Origin: Variovorax paradoxus EPS
Lineage (GTDB): Bacteria; Pseudomonadota; Gammaproteobacteria; Burkholderiales; Burkholderiaceae_C
DNA length: 64,000 bases
Reading direction: 5' to 3'
Assembly (NCBI RefSeq): GCF_000184745.1
Contig: NC_014931.1
Coordinates: 6,324,001 to 6,388,000, forward strand
Below the pieces are notes generated by a model. The model was not told where the DNA came from. It worked only from the letters and a program-made list of their open reading frames with translations, and searched no databases. Within the stretch, counting starts at the first letter, position 1. The number at the start of each line of letters is the position of its first letter. Shown piece after piece: positions 9,364 to 17,840 of the stretch. A program made the position numbers and the translations under genes.

Positions 9364-9569
9364 ACACGGCACCCCGCATCCCCGACCCCGACGGCTTCTA
9401 CGCCGCCCTGCTCGCCGCGCACGAAGGCCGCAGCGAAGCGCAAAGCGCCGACCTCAACGCCCGCCTCGTGCTGCTGCTGGCCAACCAGTGCGCCGACCAG
9501 GCCGTGCTGCTCGCCTGCATCCACGCGGCAGCGGCCGCCGAAGACCCCACGACCACCCAAGCCCCATGA
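9360..9569 (+). CDS. Small DUF2783-like protein
   Basis: A 69-aa cytoplasmic protein (MNTAPRIPDPDGFYAALLAA...). The start overlaps the monooxygenase stop by 4 bp and its stop overlaps the MBL gene's start by 4 bp, so it is locked into the operon by ATGA couplings. The PDxFYxxLLxAHEG...LNARLVLLLANQ pattern fits the DUF2783 family, which I recall being found beside flavin monooxygenases. The family has no known function. It could be a subunit or stabiliser of the monooxygenase; that is inference from coupling. There is no signal peptide or membrane segment. Confidence 0.75.
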   Translation: MNTAPRIPDPDGFYAALLAAHEGRSEAQSADLNARLVLLLANQCADQAVLLACIHAAAAAEDPTTTQAP

Positions 9570-10543
9570 CCACTTCCGTCTCTTTCGCATCCGCCTCCGA
9601 CACCCGCGAGCAGAAGCCGCAACTGCGCGAGCTCGCGCCGGGCGCCTACGGTTACATCAGCGACTTCGATCCCAACTGCGGCTTCGTGGTCGGCGACGAC
9701 CACGTGGTGCTGATCGACACGCGCCCCACGCCGCGCATGGCGCGCGACTTTCTCGCGGCCATCCGCACCGTGACGGACAAGCCCGTCAAGACCATCGTGC
9801 TCACGCACTACCACGCGGTGCGCGTGATGGGCGCGAGTGCGTTCGAGGAGGTGGCGCAGATCGTCGCGAGCAACGGCACGCTCGACTGGATCCGCACGCG
9901 CGGGCAGGCCGACTTCGACTCGGAAGTGGGCCGCTTTCCGCGCCTGTTCGCGGGCGTGGAGGAAATTCCGGGCCTGACTTTTCCGACGATGAGCTTTGCC
10001 GGCGAGATGAGCCTGTGGCTCGGCCCGCGGCCGGGCACGGGGCGCGAGCTGCGCCTGATGGCGCTGGGCCGCGGCCATTCGAGCGGCGACACGGTGGCCT
10101 GGCTCCCCGACTGCGGCGTGCTGTTCTCGGGCGACGTGGTGGAGAACCGCTGCGGCGTGTACGCGGGCGACGCCTACATCGGCGACTGGGCCGGCACGCT
10201 CGATGCGGTGGCGGCGCTGGAGCCGCGCGTGCTGGTGCCGGGACGCGGCGCGGTGCTGCAGGGCGAGGCCGCGTGCTCCGAGGCCATCGGCCTGACCAAG
10301 GCATTTCTCTCGACGCTGCTCGACAGCGTAAAGGCGGGCATTGCCGCGGGCGACACGCTCAAGGGCTGCTTCGCGCGCGCCGAGGCCGCCATGGCGCCGC
10401 GCTTCGGCGGCTGGCCGGTGTTCCAGCACGTGCTGCCCTTCGACGTGTCACGCGCCTACGACGAGCTGCGCGGCATCGAGCACCCGGTGGTGTGGACCGC
10501 CGAGCGCGACCGCGAGCTGTGGCAGGTGCTGCGCGGCGAGTGA
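9566..10543 (+). CDS. MBL-fold protein with degenerate metal motif
   Basis: A 325-aa metallo-beta-lactamase-fold protein. The strand leading to the active site (VGDDHVVLIDTRPTPRM) and the later GRGHSSGDTVAWLP and LFSGDVVENR segments keep the fold, including a His and an Asp at ligand positions. The signature HxHxDH, however, reads THYHAVRVMGA: the first two His remain while the Asp and last His are Val and Arg. It may bind one metal or have shifted chemistry. The start at 9566 overlaps DUF2783. The coupled position suggests a step in, or protection during, the same catabolic route. Confidence 0.85.
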   Translation: MTTSVSFASASDTREQKPQLRELAPGAYGYISDFDPNCGFVVGDDHVVLIDTRPTPRMARDFLAAIRTVTDKPVKTIVLTHYHAVRVMGASAFEEVAQIVASNGTLDWIRTRGQADFDSEVGRFPRLFAGVEEIPGLTFPTMSFAGEMSLWLGPRPGTGRELRLMALGRGHSSGDTVAWLPDCGVLFSGDVVENRCGVYAGDAYIGDWAGTLDAVAALEPRVLVPGRGAVLQGEAACSEAIGLTKAFLSTLLDSVKAGIAAGDTLKGCFARAEAAMAPRFGGWPVFQHVLPFDVSRAYDELRGIEHPVVWTAERDRELWQVLRGE

Positions 10544-10584
10544 CCCGAACCGATTTCAAGACAAGCAAACGGAGACAAGAAACG

Positions 10585-11556
10585 ATGAAGCGATTTTTTT
10601 CCCTGCTGGCCGCGACCCTCGCGCTGGCGACCACCTTCGCGTCGGCGCAGCCGGCGGCCTACCCGAACCAGCCGGTCAGGTGGATCGTGCCCTACTCGGC
10701 CGGCGGTGGCACCGACAACCTGGCGCGCACGCTGGCCGAGGCGATGCAGCCGACGCTCGGGCAGCCGCTGATCATCGACAACCGGCCCGGCGCCTCGACC
10801 AACATCGGCGTGTCCGTGATGATGCACGCCAAGCCCGACGGCTACACGGTGATGCAGGCCGAGAACGCGGCGCTGCTGTTCAACGAGCACATGTTCGTCA
10901 AGCTCCCGTACAAGCCCGCGAGCGACTTCACCTACATCGGCACCATCGGCCGCTTTCCGGTGGCACTGGTGGTGCACCCCGACTTTCCCGCGAAGAACGT
11001 GGCGGAGTTCGTGCGCTACGTGAAGGCCAACCCCGACAAGGTGAGCTACGCCTCGCCCGGCAACGGCTCGCCGCACCACATGGCGATGGAACTCTTCAAG
11101 CAGAAGGCGGGCCTGACGATCACGCACGTGCCGTACAAGGGCGCTGCGCCGGCCATGACCGACGTGATGGGCGGGCAGGTGCCGGTGATGATGCTGGACC
11201 TGGCCTCGGGGCTGCCGATCATCCGCTCGGGCAAGGTGCGGGTGCTGGCCATCGCGCTGCCGCAGCGCGCCAGTGCCCTGCCCGAGGTGCCGACCTTCGT
11301 GGAGGCTGGCTTCAGCGACGTGAATGCCTACGCTTTCCACGGCCTGATCGGCCCGGCCGGCATGGCGCCCGAGGCGGTGGCGCGGCTGAACGCCGAGCTG
11401 CAAAAGGCCATGAAGGCGCCGAAGGTGGTGAAGCTGTTCGCGGACTTCGGCTTCGAGGCGTTGCCGGGAACGCCGCAAGACTTCTACAAGCTCTCGCGCG
11501 CGGAAAGCGACCGCTGGGGAAAGATCATCGCGGCGGCCGGCGTGAAGCTGGACTGA
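10585..11556 (+). CDS. Bug-family tripartite tricarboxylate transporter receptor
   Basis: A 323-aa periplasmic solute-binding protein of the Bug/TctC family. The signal peptide MKRFFSLLAATLALATTFASA is followed by the family hallmark YPNQPVRWIVPYSAGGGTDN and the ligand-loop segment IDNRPGASTNIG. GGAGA precedes the ATG at 10585. The gene closes the monooxygenase operon 41 bp after the MBL gene, so it probably captures the aromatic or organic-acid substrate of that pathway. The TctA/TctB membrane partners are not in this window, as is common for the many orphan Bug genes of Burkholderiales. Confidence 0.92.
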   Translation: MKRFFSLLAATLALATTFASAQPAAYPNQPVRWIVPYSAGGGTDNLARTLAEAMQPTLGQPLIIDNRPGASTNIGVSVMMHAKPDGYTVMQAENAALLFNEHMFVKLPYKPASDFTYIGTIGRFPVALVVHPDFPAKNVAEFVRYVKANPDKVSYASPGNGSPHHMAMELFKQKAGLTITHVPYKGAAPAMTDVMGGQVPVMMLDLASGLPIIRSGKVRVLAIALPQRASALPEVPTFVEAGFSDVNAYAFHGLIGPAGMAPEAVARLNAELQKAMKAPKVVKLFADFGFEALPGTPQDFYKLSRAESDRWGKIIAAAGVKLD

Positions 11557-11598
11557 CCCGAGGGCCTTCCATCCCCCTTCCATCCGCCCTCTCTTCGC

Positions 11599-11934
11599 TC
11601 ACCAGCCAAGGCCGAGATGCAAGGGCAGGTAGACGGCCATGCCGGCCAGCATCGTGCCGAGCACGCCGCGGCGCCAGAAGTAGTACGCGCCGCCAACCAC
11701 GGCCGCGTACAGGCGCGCATCGTGCAGCGTGGTGATGAGGTGGCCCTGCGTCATCACGATCTCGGGCGCGATCACGCCGGCCAGCGCCGCGGCCGGCGCG
11801 TAGTGCAGCGCCCGGTGCGCCCAGTCCGGCAAGCCCCACGGGCGGTCGAGGATGAAGAAGAAGCAGCGCGTGAGCACCGTGACCAGGGCCAGGCCGACGA
11901 TCACGCCCAGCGTCCAGAGATCGGTGCCCCTCAC
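11599..11934 (-). CDS. azlD: AzlD-family branched-chain amino-acid exporter small subunit
   Basis: A 111-aa membrane protein with four hydrophobic segments (LWTLGVIVGLALVTVL, ALAGVIAPEIVM, YAAVVGGAYYFW, MLAGMAVYLPLHLGLG). It starts with GTG at 11934, inside the AzlC stop (GTGA overlap). AzlD is the small partner of AzlC; the pair exports branched-chain amino acids and analogues such as azaleucine. The pairing, overlap and length all support the call. Confidence 0.88.
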   Translation of the reverse strand: MRGTDLWTLGVIVGLALVTVLTRCFFFILDRPWGLPDWAHRALHYAPAAALAGVIAPEIVMTQGHLITTLHDARLYAAVVGGAYYFWRRGVLGTMLAGMAVYLPLHLGLGW

Positions 11935-12671
11935 TTGTCGTCCTCCGCGTCGGGGTCGAGCCCGAACTGCTTCTCGAGCCAGAAGCACAGCAGCACCGCC
12001 GCGCCGATGGCCACGACGATGTTGAGCTTGAGCGGCAGCGCATAGGCCGCGACCGCGGTGGCGCCCGCGATCAGCGCGGCCAGGATGCGCAGCGGCGTCG
12101 TCGCCATCGAGCAGACGATCGCCACCAGGCTCAGCACGCCGGCAAAACCGAGGCCCCAGTTCTGCGGAATGAGGTTGGCGAGCGCGATGCCCAGGAGGCT
12201 CATGCCCATCCACGAGCACCAGGTCACGAAGTAGTTGCCGGTGAGATAGGCCTCCTGCGACTGCTGCTCGGCGAGGGTCACGGGCGGCGCCGGGTATTGT
12301 TTGGTGAAGAGCGCGTAGCTCAGGTCCGCCGTCAGGTAGCCGTGCGTCATGCGCCGCAAGCGCGGCATGTGCATGAGGTAGGGCCGCAGGTGCAAGCTGA
12401 AGACCACGAAACGCAGGTTGACGCAGAAGCCCGTCGCCAGGATCACCCAGGCCGGCGCGCCCGCGAACAGCAACGGAATGGCCGCGAGCTGGGAGCTGCC
12501 GGCATAGACGAACAGCGTCATCGCCACCGCCTCGACCACGCTCATGTTCGACTTGACCATGGCCACGCCGGTCATCAGGCCCCAGGCGCCGATGCCCAGC
12601 GCCGCCGAGGACATGTCGCGCATGCCCTTGCGGAATTCGGGACGCTGGCGGATGGCGGCCGAAAGAAACAT
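11931..12671 (-). CDS. azlC: AzlC-family branched-chain amino-acid exporter large subunit
   Basis: A 246-aa inner-membrane protein of the AzlC/YgaZ family. Characteristic segments are FVYAGSSQLAAIPLL near residue 50 and FCVNLRFVVFSLHLRPYL after it, followed by several further membrane helices. It exports branched-chain amino acids together with AzlD, whose start overlaps its stop. The ATG at 12671 shares one base with the fmt stop (TGATG), so it is translated downstream of fmt in one operon: lipoprotein, fmt, azlC, azlD. The link between formyl-Met biosynthesis and amino-acid export is probably only positional. Confidence 0.92.
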   Translation of the reverse strand: MFLSAAIRQRPEFRKGMRDMSSAALGIGAWGLMTGVAMVKSNMSVVEAVAMTLFVYAGSSQLAAIPLLFAGAPAWVILATGFCVNLRFVVFSLHLRPYLMHMPRLRRMTHGYLTADLSYALFTKQYPAPPVTLAEQQSQEAYLTGNYFVTWCSWMGMSLLGIALANLIPQNWGLGFAGVLSLVAIVCSMATTPLRILAALIAGATAVAAYALPLKLNIVVAIGAAVLLCFWLEKQFGLDPDAEDDK

Positions 12672-13624
12672 CAGCCGAACGCCTGCCCGGGCTTCAGGTC
12701 GAAGCCGCGCAGGAAATCGGCCACGGGCAGGCGCTTGCCGCCCGGGCGCTGGAGCTCGGTGAGCATCACGCCCGCATCGCCGGCAGCCACCTCGACGCTG
12801 GCGTCCGATACGGCCAGGATCGTTCCAGGCGCGGCGGACGCGCTGGCGGGCACCGCATGCGCGGTCCAGAGCTTGACGGTCTCGCCGTCGAGCGGACTGT
12901 TGGCGCCCGGGAACGGATCGAAGGCCCGGATGCGCCGCACGATGGCATCGGCGGGCTGGGCCCAGTCGATCAGCGCTTCGTGTTTTTCGACCTTGTTGGC
13001 GTAGGTGACGCCTTCGGCCGGCTGCGGCGTGCGGGTGAGGCTGCCGATGTTCTCCAGGGCCTCGACGATCATCCGGCCGCCCAGTTCTGCCAGGCGGTCG
13101 TGCAGGCGGGCGGTGTTGTCGCTGCCGATGGCCACGGCTTCGCGCAGCAGCATGTCGCCGGTGTCCAGGCCCGCGTCCATCTGCATGATGGTGATGCCGG
13201 TTTCCGCGTCGCCGGCCTCGATCGCGCGGTGGATCGGCGCGGCGCCGCGCCAGCGCGGCAGGAGGCTCGCGTGGATGTTGAGGCAGCCGTGCGCCGGCAG
13301 GTCGAGCACCCACTGCGGCAGGATGAGTCCGTAGGCGGCGACCACCATCACGTCGGGTTGGGCCTTTTGCAGCGCGTCGCGGCCGATAGCGGCTTCGTCC
13401 GGGTACTTGCCATCGAGGCGCAGGCTGCGCGGCTGCGCCACCGGCCAGTTGTTGGCAACCGCGAACTGCTTGACGGGGGAAGCCTGCAGCTTCATGCCGC
13501 GTCCGGCGGGCCGGTCGGGCTGGCTCAGCACCAGCACGACGTCATGGCCGGCGGCGGCAATGGCCTCCAGGGCGACGCGCGCAAACTCGGGCGTGCCCGC
13601 AAAAGCGACCTTCCGCCGGCTCAA
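12671..13624 (-). CDS. fmt: Methionyl-tRNA formyltransferase
   Basis: A 317-aa enzyme that formylates initiator Met-tRNA using 10-formyl-THF. The N-terminal formyltransferase domain has [14 protein letters not shown], the catalytic block [16 protein letters not shown] (Asn-His) and [16 protein letters not shown]; the C-terminal OB-like domain follows. The chain begins with TTG at 13624, overlapping the preceding gene's stop (TTGA). That start gives the usual family N-terminus, and no ATG is nearby. It is grouped with def at 14124, the deformylase that later removes the formyl group. Confidence 0.96.
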   Translation of the reverse strand: MSRRKVAFAGTPEFARVALEAIAAAGHDVVLVLSQPDRPAGRGMKLQASPVKQFAVANNWPVAQPRSLRLDGKYPDEAAIGRDALQKAQPDVMVVAAYGLILPQWVLDLPAHGCLNIHASLLPRWRGAAPIHRAIEAGDAETGITIMQMDAGLDTGDMLLREAVAIGSDNTARLHDRLAELGGRMIVEALENIGSLTRTPQPAEGVTYANKVEKHEALIDWAQPADAIVRRIRAFDPFPGANSPLDGETVKLWTAHAVPASASAAPGTILAVSDASVEVAAGDAGVMLTELQRPGGKRLPVADFLRGFDLKPGQAFG

Positions 13625-14118
13625 TCGCGGACCCGTTCGAATTCGAGGTCATCCCCCGTGTGATAGCGACGGACCACGCCGGTGGGATCTATATAGATAT
13701 AGAGCATGCGGCGCTCGTTCACGGCCTTGTAGCGCCAGGTCCAGACCGTGCCGTCGAAGGAGCTCACGCGGTCGATCTGATAGGGCCGGCCGTAGAAGGC
13801 CATGACGTCGTTCTGGCGCCACTGATCGACCTTGATGTCGTATCCGAAGCGCGCCTCGTTGAGCACCTGGGTCACCGAGACGACCTTGCCCGAGGCGTCC
13901 ACGTCGATGTCGGTGACCTCGAAGCCGGCCGGCATGCGCGAATACTGGAGGCGCTCGCCGCCGTTGTTGAGCGGATAGCGGCCGGTCGGCGCGCCCAGCC
14001 GCTGCAGGGTTTCGGCGGCGGTGGTGCCGGGCTGGATGCGGGTGGGCTCGTTGGCGCAGCCGGCAATCGCCGCGAGAACCGCCAATGCCGCGAGGGAGCC
14101 GAGGCTGCGCAAGGTCAT
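13621..14118 (-). CDS. Small lipoprotein, possible BamE/SmpA-like fold
   Basis: A 165-aa predicted lipoprotein. The signal [21 protein letters not shown] ends in a lipobox Cys at about residue 21. The mature part opens [20 protein letters not shown], reminiscent of the BamE/SmpA beta-lactamase-inhibitor-like fold, and continues with a beta-rich region rich in Tyr and Trp ([19 protein letters not shown]). It lies between def and fmt and overlaps the fmt TTG by 4 bp. The start at 14118 is chosen because it yields a proper signal peptide. Function is unknown; a role in the outer membrane or envelope is inferred. Confidence 0.8.
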   Translation of the reverse strand: MTLRSLGSLAALAVLAAIAGCANEPTRIQPGTTAAETLQRLGAPTGRYPLNNGGERLQYSRMPAGFEVTDIDVDASGKVVSVTQVLNEARFGYDIKVDQWRQNDVMAFYGRPYQIDRVSSFDGTVWTWRYKAVNERRMLYIYIDPTGVVRRYHTGDDLEFERVRD

Positions 14119-14123
14119 GGGAT

Positions 14124-14642
14124 TCAGGCCCGTTCGCGCGTTTCTTCGCGCTGCTGCTTGAGCAGCTTGCTCTTGATGCGGTTGCGCTTCAGGGGCGAGA
14201 GGTATTCGACGAACACCTTGCCCAGCAGGTGGTCGAGTTCGTGCTGGATGCACACAGCGAGCAGGCCGTCGGCCTCGATGGTGCGCATTTCGCCGTTTTC
14301 GTCGAGCGCCTGGACCTTGACCGAGGTGGAGCGCATCACGCCGTCATAGATGCCCGGCACCGAGAGGCAGCCCTCTTCGTTGAGCACTTTTTCGTCGCTG
14401 GCCCAGGTGATTTCGGGGTTGATCAGCACGATCGGCTTGTTGCGCTCTTCAGACACATCGATGACGACGAGCCGCTCGTGCACGTCGATCTGCGTTGCCG
14501 CCAGGCCGATGCCTTCGGCGTCGTACATGGTCTCCAGCATGTCGGCGACCAAGGCCTTGATGCGTGCGTCGACGCCCTGCACCGGCTTGGCGACCGTGTG
14601 CAGGCGCTTGTCCGGGTAACTCAGAATGATTCGTTTGGCCAT
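14124..14642 (-). CDS. def: Peptide deformylase
   Basis: A 172-aa metal-dependent deformylase that removes the N-formyl group from nascent proteins. All three motifs are present: [16 protein letters not shown] (metal Cys) and HELDHLLGK (two metal His and catalytic Glu). Length is typical of type 1B bacterial enzymes. It is the first gene of the def-lipoprotein-fmt-azlC-azlD run and is divergent from the LysM gene, with 160 bp between them that must hold both promoters. Confidence 0.97.
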   Translation of the reverse strand: MAKRIILSYPDKRLHTVAKPVQGVDARIKALVADMLETMYDAEGIGLAATQIDVHERLVVIDVSEERNKPIVLINPEITWASDEKVLNEEGCLSVPGIYDGVMRSTSVKVQALDENGEMRTIEADGLLAVCIQHELDHLLGKVFVEYLSPLKRNRIKSKLLKQQREETRERA

Positions 14643-14802
14643 GAAATCGGGGGGAAGTTGTGGCTATTTTCGCCAATTCCGCGACGCGAGGCCGCCTCCG
14701 GACCCGAAAACGTTGCCCTCTCAAGGGCTTCGGGCGCAGAATTCGTAGCAAATTGTGAGATTCGTATGCGCAACGATACGTCGTGCGCTCACCCATCCAG
14801 AC

Positions 14803-16020
14803 ATGAAAAAGCTCAGATCCACCGAACGCCAGCGCCCCAATCTCTTCGCCACGCTGACCGCCCTGGCGGTAATCGGCAGTTGCGGCGCCACCACGGCCTG
14901 GGCTCAGAACTACCCCGTCACGCCGCAGCAACGCGCCACCGCCCAGCAGACCGCCCAGGCAGGGGTTCCGCTGAGCGAACTGTCGCTTAAGGCGCCCGAC
15001 GAGTACACGGTCAAGCCCGGCGACACGCTCTGGGCCATCTCCCGCCTCTACCTGCTGCGCCCCTGGCGCTGGCCGGAGCTGTGGGGCATGAACATCAACG
15101 AGATCGCCAACCCCCACCGCATCTACCCCGGCCAGGTTCTCTATCTGGACAAGAGCGGCGGCCGGGCTCGCCTGACCACCCGCCGCGGCGGCGTGAGCGG
15201 CGACGGCGGCACCATCAAGCTGTCACCTCGCACCCGTTTCGACTCGCTGGCCGGCATGGCCCTGCCCACGCTCAACCCGAGCCTGATCGAGCCGTTCCTG
15301 AGCGAACCGATCGTCGTGGACGCCAACACGCTCGAAAGCGCGCCGCGCATCGTTGCCGGCAACGACAGCCGCGTGCTGCTGTCGCGCGGTGACCGGGCCT
15401 ACGCCCGCGGCAACCCCGAGTCGCCGCTGGTCGAAGTGCCGGGGCCGATCCAGAACTTCCGGATCTTCCGCAACGCCACGCCGCTCAAGGATCCGGGCAC
15501 GGGCGAAATCCTCGGCTACGAGGCACAGTACCTGGGCAAGGCCCAACTGCAGCGCGGCGAATCGACCACCATCGAGACGGTCGAGGACAAGGACATCATC
15601 ACGGTCGTCCCGGCCAGCATCGACATCGTGGCATCGCGCGAGGAAATGCGCGCCGGCGACCGCCTGCTGCCCGAACCGCCGCGCCAGCTCTTGAGCTACG
15701 CGCCGCGCGCGCCTTCGACGCAAGTCGATGGCCGGATCATCTCGGTCTACGGCAACGCAGTGCAGTTCGCGGCCCAGAACCAGGTGGTCGCCATCAACAA
15801 GGGCACGCGCGACGGCATCGACAGCGGCCATGTGCTGGCCATCCTGAAGAACGGCGAAACCATCCTCGACCGCACCGGCGCGCGCAAGGAAACCATCAAG
15901 CTGCCGAACGAACGCATCGGCCTCTTGATGGTGTTCCGCACCTTCGAGAAGGTGTCCTACGCCCTGGTGCTCGAGATCAACGACACCCCGAAGGCGGGCG
16001 ACTTCCTCGTCAACCCCTGA
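14803..16020 (+). CDS. LysM peptidoglycan-binding envelope protein
   Basis: A 405-aa exported protein. The signal peptide ends near TTAWAQN (residue 36). A single LysM domain occupies about residues 65-115 (EYTVKPGDTLWAISRLYLLR, then NPHRIYPGQVLYLDK). The rest (about 130-405) is a beta-rich region without catalytic motifs that I recognise. Proteins of this form lie beside def/dprA in many beta- and gammaproteobacteria and are thought to bind the cell wall. The start at 14803 is preferred over 14755 because it begins the signal peptide. It is followed 37 bp later by dprA. Confidence 0.88.
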   Translation: MKKLRSTERQRPNLFATLTALAVIGSCGATTAWAQNYPVTPQQRATAQQTAQAGVPLSELSLKAPDEYTVKPGDTLWAISRLYLLRPWRWPELWGMNINEIANPHRIYPGQVLYLDKSGGRARLTTRRGGVSGDGGTIKLSPRTRFDSLAGMALPTLNPSLIEPFLSEPIVVDANTLESAPRIVAGNDSRVLLSRGDRAYARGNPESPLVEVPGPIQNFRIFRNATPLKDPGTGEILGYEAQYLGKAQLQRGESTTIETVEDKDIITVVPASIDIVASREEMRAGDRLLPEPPRQLLSYAPRAPSTQVDGRIISVYGNAVQFAAQNQVVAINKGTRDGIDSGHVLAILKNGETILDRTGARKETIKLPNERIGLLMVFRTFEKVSYALVLEINDTPKAGDFLVNP

Positions 16021-16057
16021 TCGGCTTCACGGCGCCCACGTCCTCGCCCCTATCCGT

Positions 16058-17209
16058 TTGGAACGCGCAGAACTCGCAGGCTGGCTGCGGCTTTCACTGA
16101 CGCCGGGCATCGGCGATGGCGCCGCGCGCAAGCTGCTCGCGGCCTTCGGTCTGCCCGAAGCAGTCTTCGCGCAGACCCATGCGGCACTGCGACAGGTCGT
16201 GAGCCATGCGCAGGCGGAGGCGCTGCAGCAGGCGCCCCAAGCCCTCCAGGCATCGATCGACCAGACCTGGCAATGGCTGCAAGCGGCCGAGGGCAACGGC
16301 GTCGCCCGCCGCCTCGTCACGCTGGGCGACGCCGGCTACCCGGCCTCGCTGCTCGAAATGGCCGATCCGCCGCTGATGCTCTACGTGCTCGGTGCCTCGG
16401 ACTTCGACCTCACCCAACTGCAGAACAGCATCGCCGTTGTCGGCAGCCGCAATCCGACACCGCAAGGCGCCACCAATGCGCGCAGCTTTTCGCGGGCGCT
16501 GGGCGATGCGGGCCTGCCGGTGGTGTCCGGGCTCGCGCTGGGCGTCGATGGCGCAGCGCACCAGGGCGCCCTCGATGCAGCCGGCGATGCACCGCGACTC
16601 GCCACGGTCGCCGTGGTCGGCACCGGCTTGGACCGCGTGTACCCCGCGCGGCATCGCGACCTCGCGCACCGCATCACCTTGCAGGGGCTGATCGTGAGCG
16701 AGCTGCCGCTCGGCACGCCGCCCCTCACGCAGAATTTTCCGAAGCGCAACCGGCTCATCGCAGGGTTGGCGCGCGGCACGCTGGTGGTCGAAGCGGCCTT
16801 GGCGTCGGGATCGCTCATCACTGCGCGGCTCACCTCGGAGCAGGGCAAGGAAGTGTTCGCTATTCCAGGCTCGATCCACTCGCCGCAATCGCGCGGCTGC
16901 CATGCGCTGATCCGCCAGGGCGCGAAGCTGGTCGAGTCGGTGGCAGACATCCTCGAGGAGCTGCCGCCGCTGCGCACCGGCAATGCGGCCAGCGCCCAGT
17001 CTTCGAACGGCCACGCAGGCAACGAGGCAGCGGTTTCAGAAGACCCGCTGCTCGACGCTCTCGGCTTCGAGCCCGTGAGCCTCGATGCCCTCAGCGCCCG
17101 CACCGGGTGGAGCGCCGCGGCACTGCAGGCCAGGATGCTCGAGCTCGAACTGGACGGGCACATCTCGCGCCTGCCCGGCGGGCTCTTTCAACGGACCGCA
17201 TCCGCTTGA
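16058..17209 (+). CDS. dprA: DNA-processing protein DprA
   Basis: A 383-aa protein that loads RecA onto incoming single-stranded DNA during natural transformation. The N-terminal SAM-like region has LTPGIGDGAARKLLAAFG. The Rossmann core has VGSRNPTPQGATNARSF, GLALGVDGAAHQGAL and PKRNRLIAGLARGTLVVEA. A C-terminal winged-helix (about residues 320-380) ends LPGGLFQR. The reading begins with TTG at 16058 (MERAELAGWLRL), which fits the family N-terminus. It sits upstream of smg as in many proteobacteria. Confidence 0.95.
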   Translation: MERAELAGWLRLSLTPGIGDGAARKLLAAFGLPEAVFAQTHAALRQVVSHAQAEALQQAPQALQASIDQTWQWLQAAEGNGVARRLVTLGDAGYPASLLEMADPPLMLYVLGASDFDLTQLQNSIAVVGSRNPTPQGATNARSFSRALGDAGLPVVSGLALGVDGAAHQGALDAAGDAPRLATVAVVGTGLDRVYPARHRDLAHRITLQGLIVSELPLGTPPLTQNFPKRNRLIAGLARGTLVVEAALASGSLITARLTSEQGKEVFAIPGSIHSPQSRGCHALIRQGAKLVESVADILEELPPLRTGNAASAQSSNGHAGNEAAVSEDPLLDALGFEPVSLDALSARTGWSAAALQARMLELELDGHISRLPGGLFQRTASA

Positions 17210-17294
17210 CGTGTTGCCACGCAAATAGCTGCGCGGACGAAATGCGGGGCAACACACTAGCCTGCCCTGCACATTCGTGGGCTATATTGGGCTC

Positions 17295-17813
17295 ATGTTC
17301 GAAGTGCTTGTTTTTGTCTACGAAAACTATTGGCGCGGCGATGCCTGCCCCGAACCCGAACAACTGGGCCGCAAGCTCAGTGCCCACGGCTTCGAGGCAG
17401 ACGAGATTCGCGATGCCCTGCACTGGCTCGACGGCCTGAGCCTCGCAACGCAGGGGATGCAGCTGGAGCTCGATGCCGACGACGACACCACCGCCACGGT
17501 CACCTTCCGCGGCGCGCCCGAATCCTCCCTGCCCCAATCGGACGACGCCATGCGCGTCTACTCCCAGGCCGAGCAGGAACACCTGGGTGCAGAGTGCCTC
17601 GGCTTCATCCGCTTTCTCGAATCGTCGAACGTACTGTCGTGTGGATTGCGCGAGATCGTGATCGAACGCGCGATGGCGGCACCGGGCGATCCGGTGGCGC
17701 TCGACGAACTCAAGATCATCGTGTTGATGGTGCACTGGAGCACCGGCATCGAACCCGATGCATTGGTGCTCGATGAGCTCTGCGAGAGCCGCGAAGGCCG
17801 CGTAGCGCACTGA
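17295..17813 (+). CDS. smg: Smg / DUF494 family protein
   Basis: A 172-aa acidic cytoplasmic protein of the Smg (DUF494) family. It opens MFEVLVFVYENYWRGDACPE and carries the conserved AMRVYSQAEQEHLG block in the middle. The family is conserved next to dprA across beta- and gammaproteobacteria, but its molecular role is not established. The ATG at 17295 is preferred to the GTG at 17277. It is 85 bp after dprA and converges on the DUF1631 gene with 27 bp between stops. Confidence 0.93.
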   Translation: MFEVLVFVYENYWRGDACPEPEQLGRKLSAHGFEADEIRDALHWLDGLSLATQGMQLELDADDDTTATVTFRGAPESSLPQSDDAMRVYSQAEQEHLGAECLGFIRFLESSNVLSCGLREIVIERAMAAPGDPVALDELKIIVLMVHWSTGIEPDALVLDELCESREGRVAH

Positions 17814-17840
17814 CCAAGCCGGCCGCGGCGGCCGGCCAGT

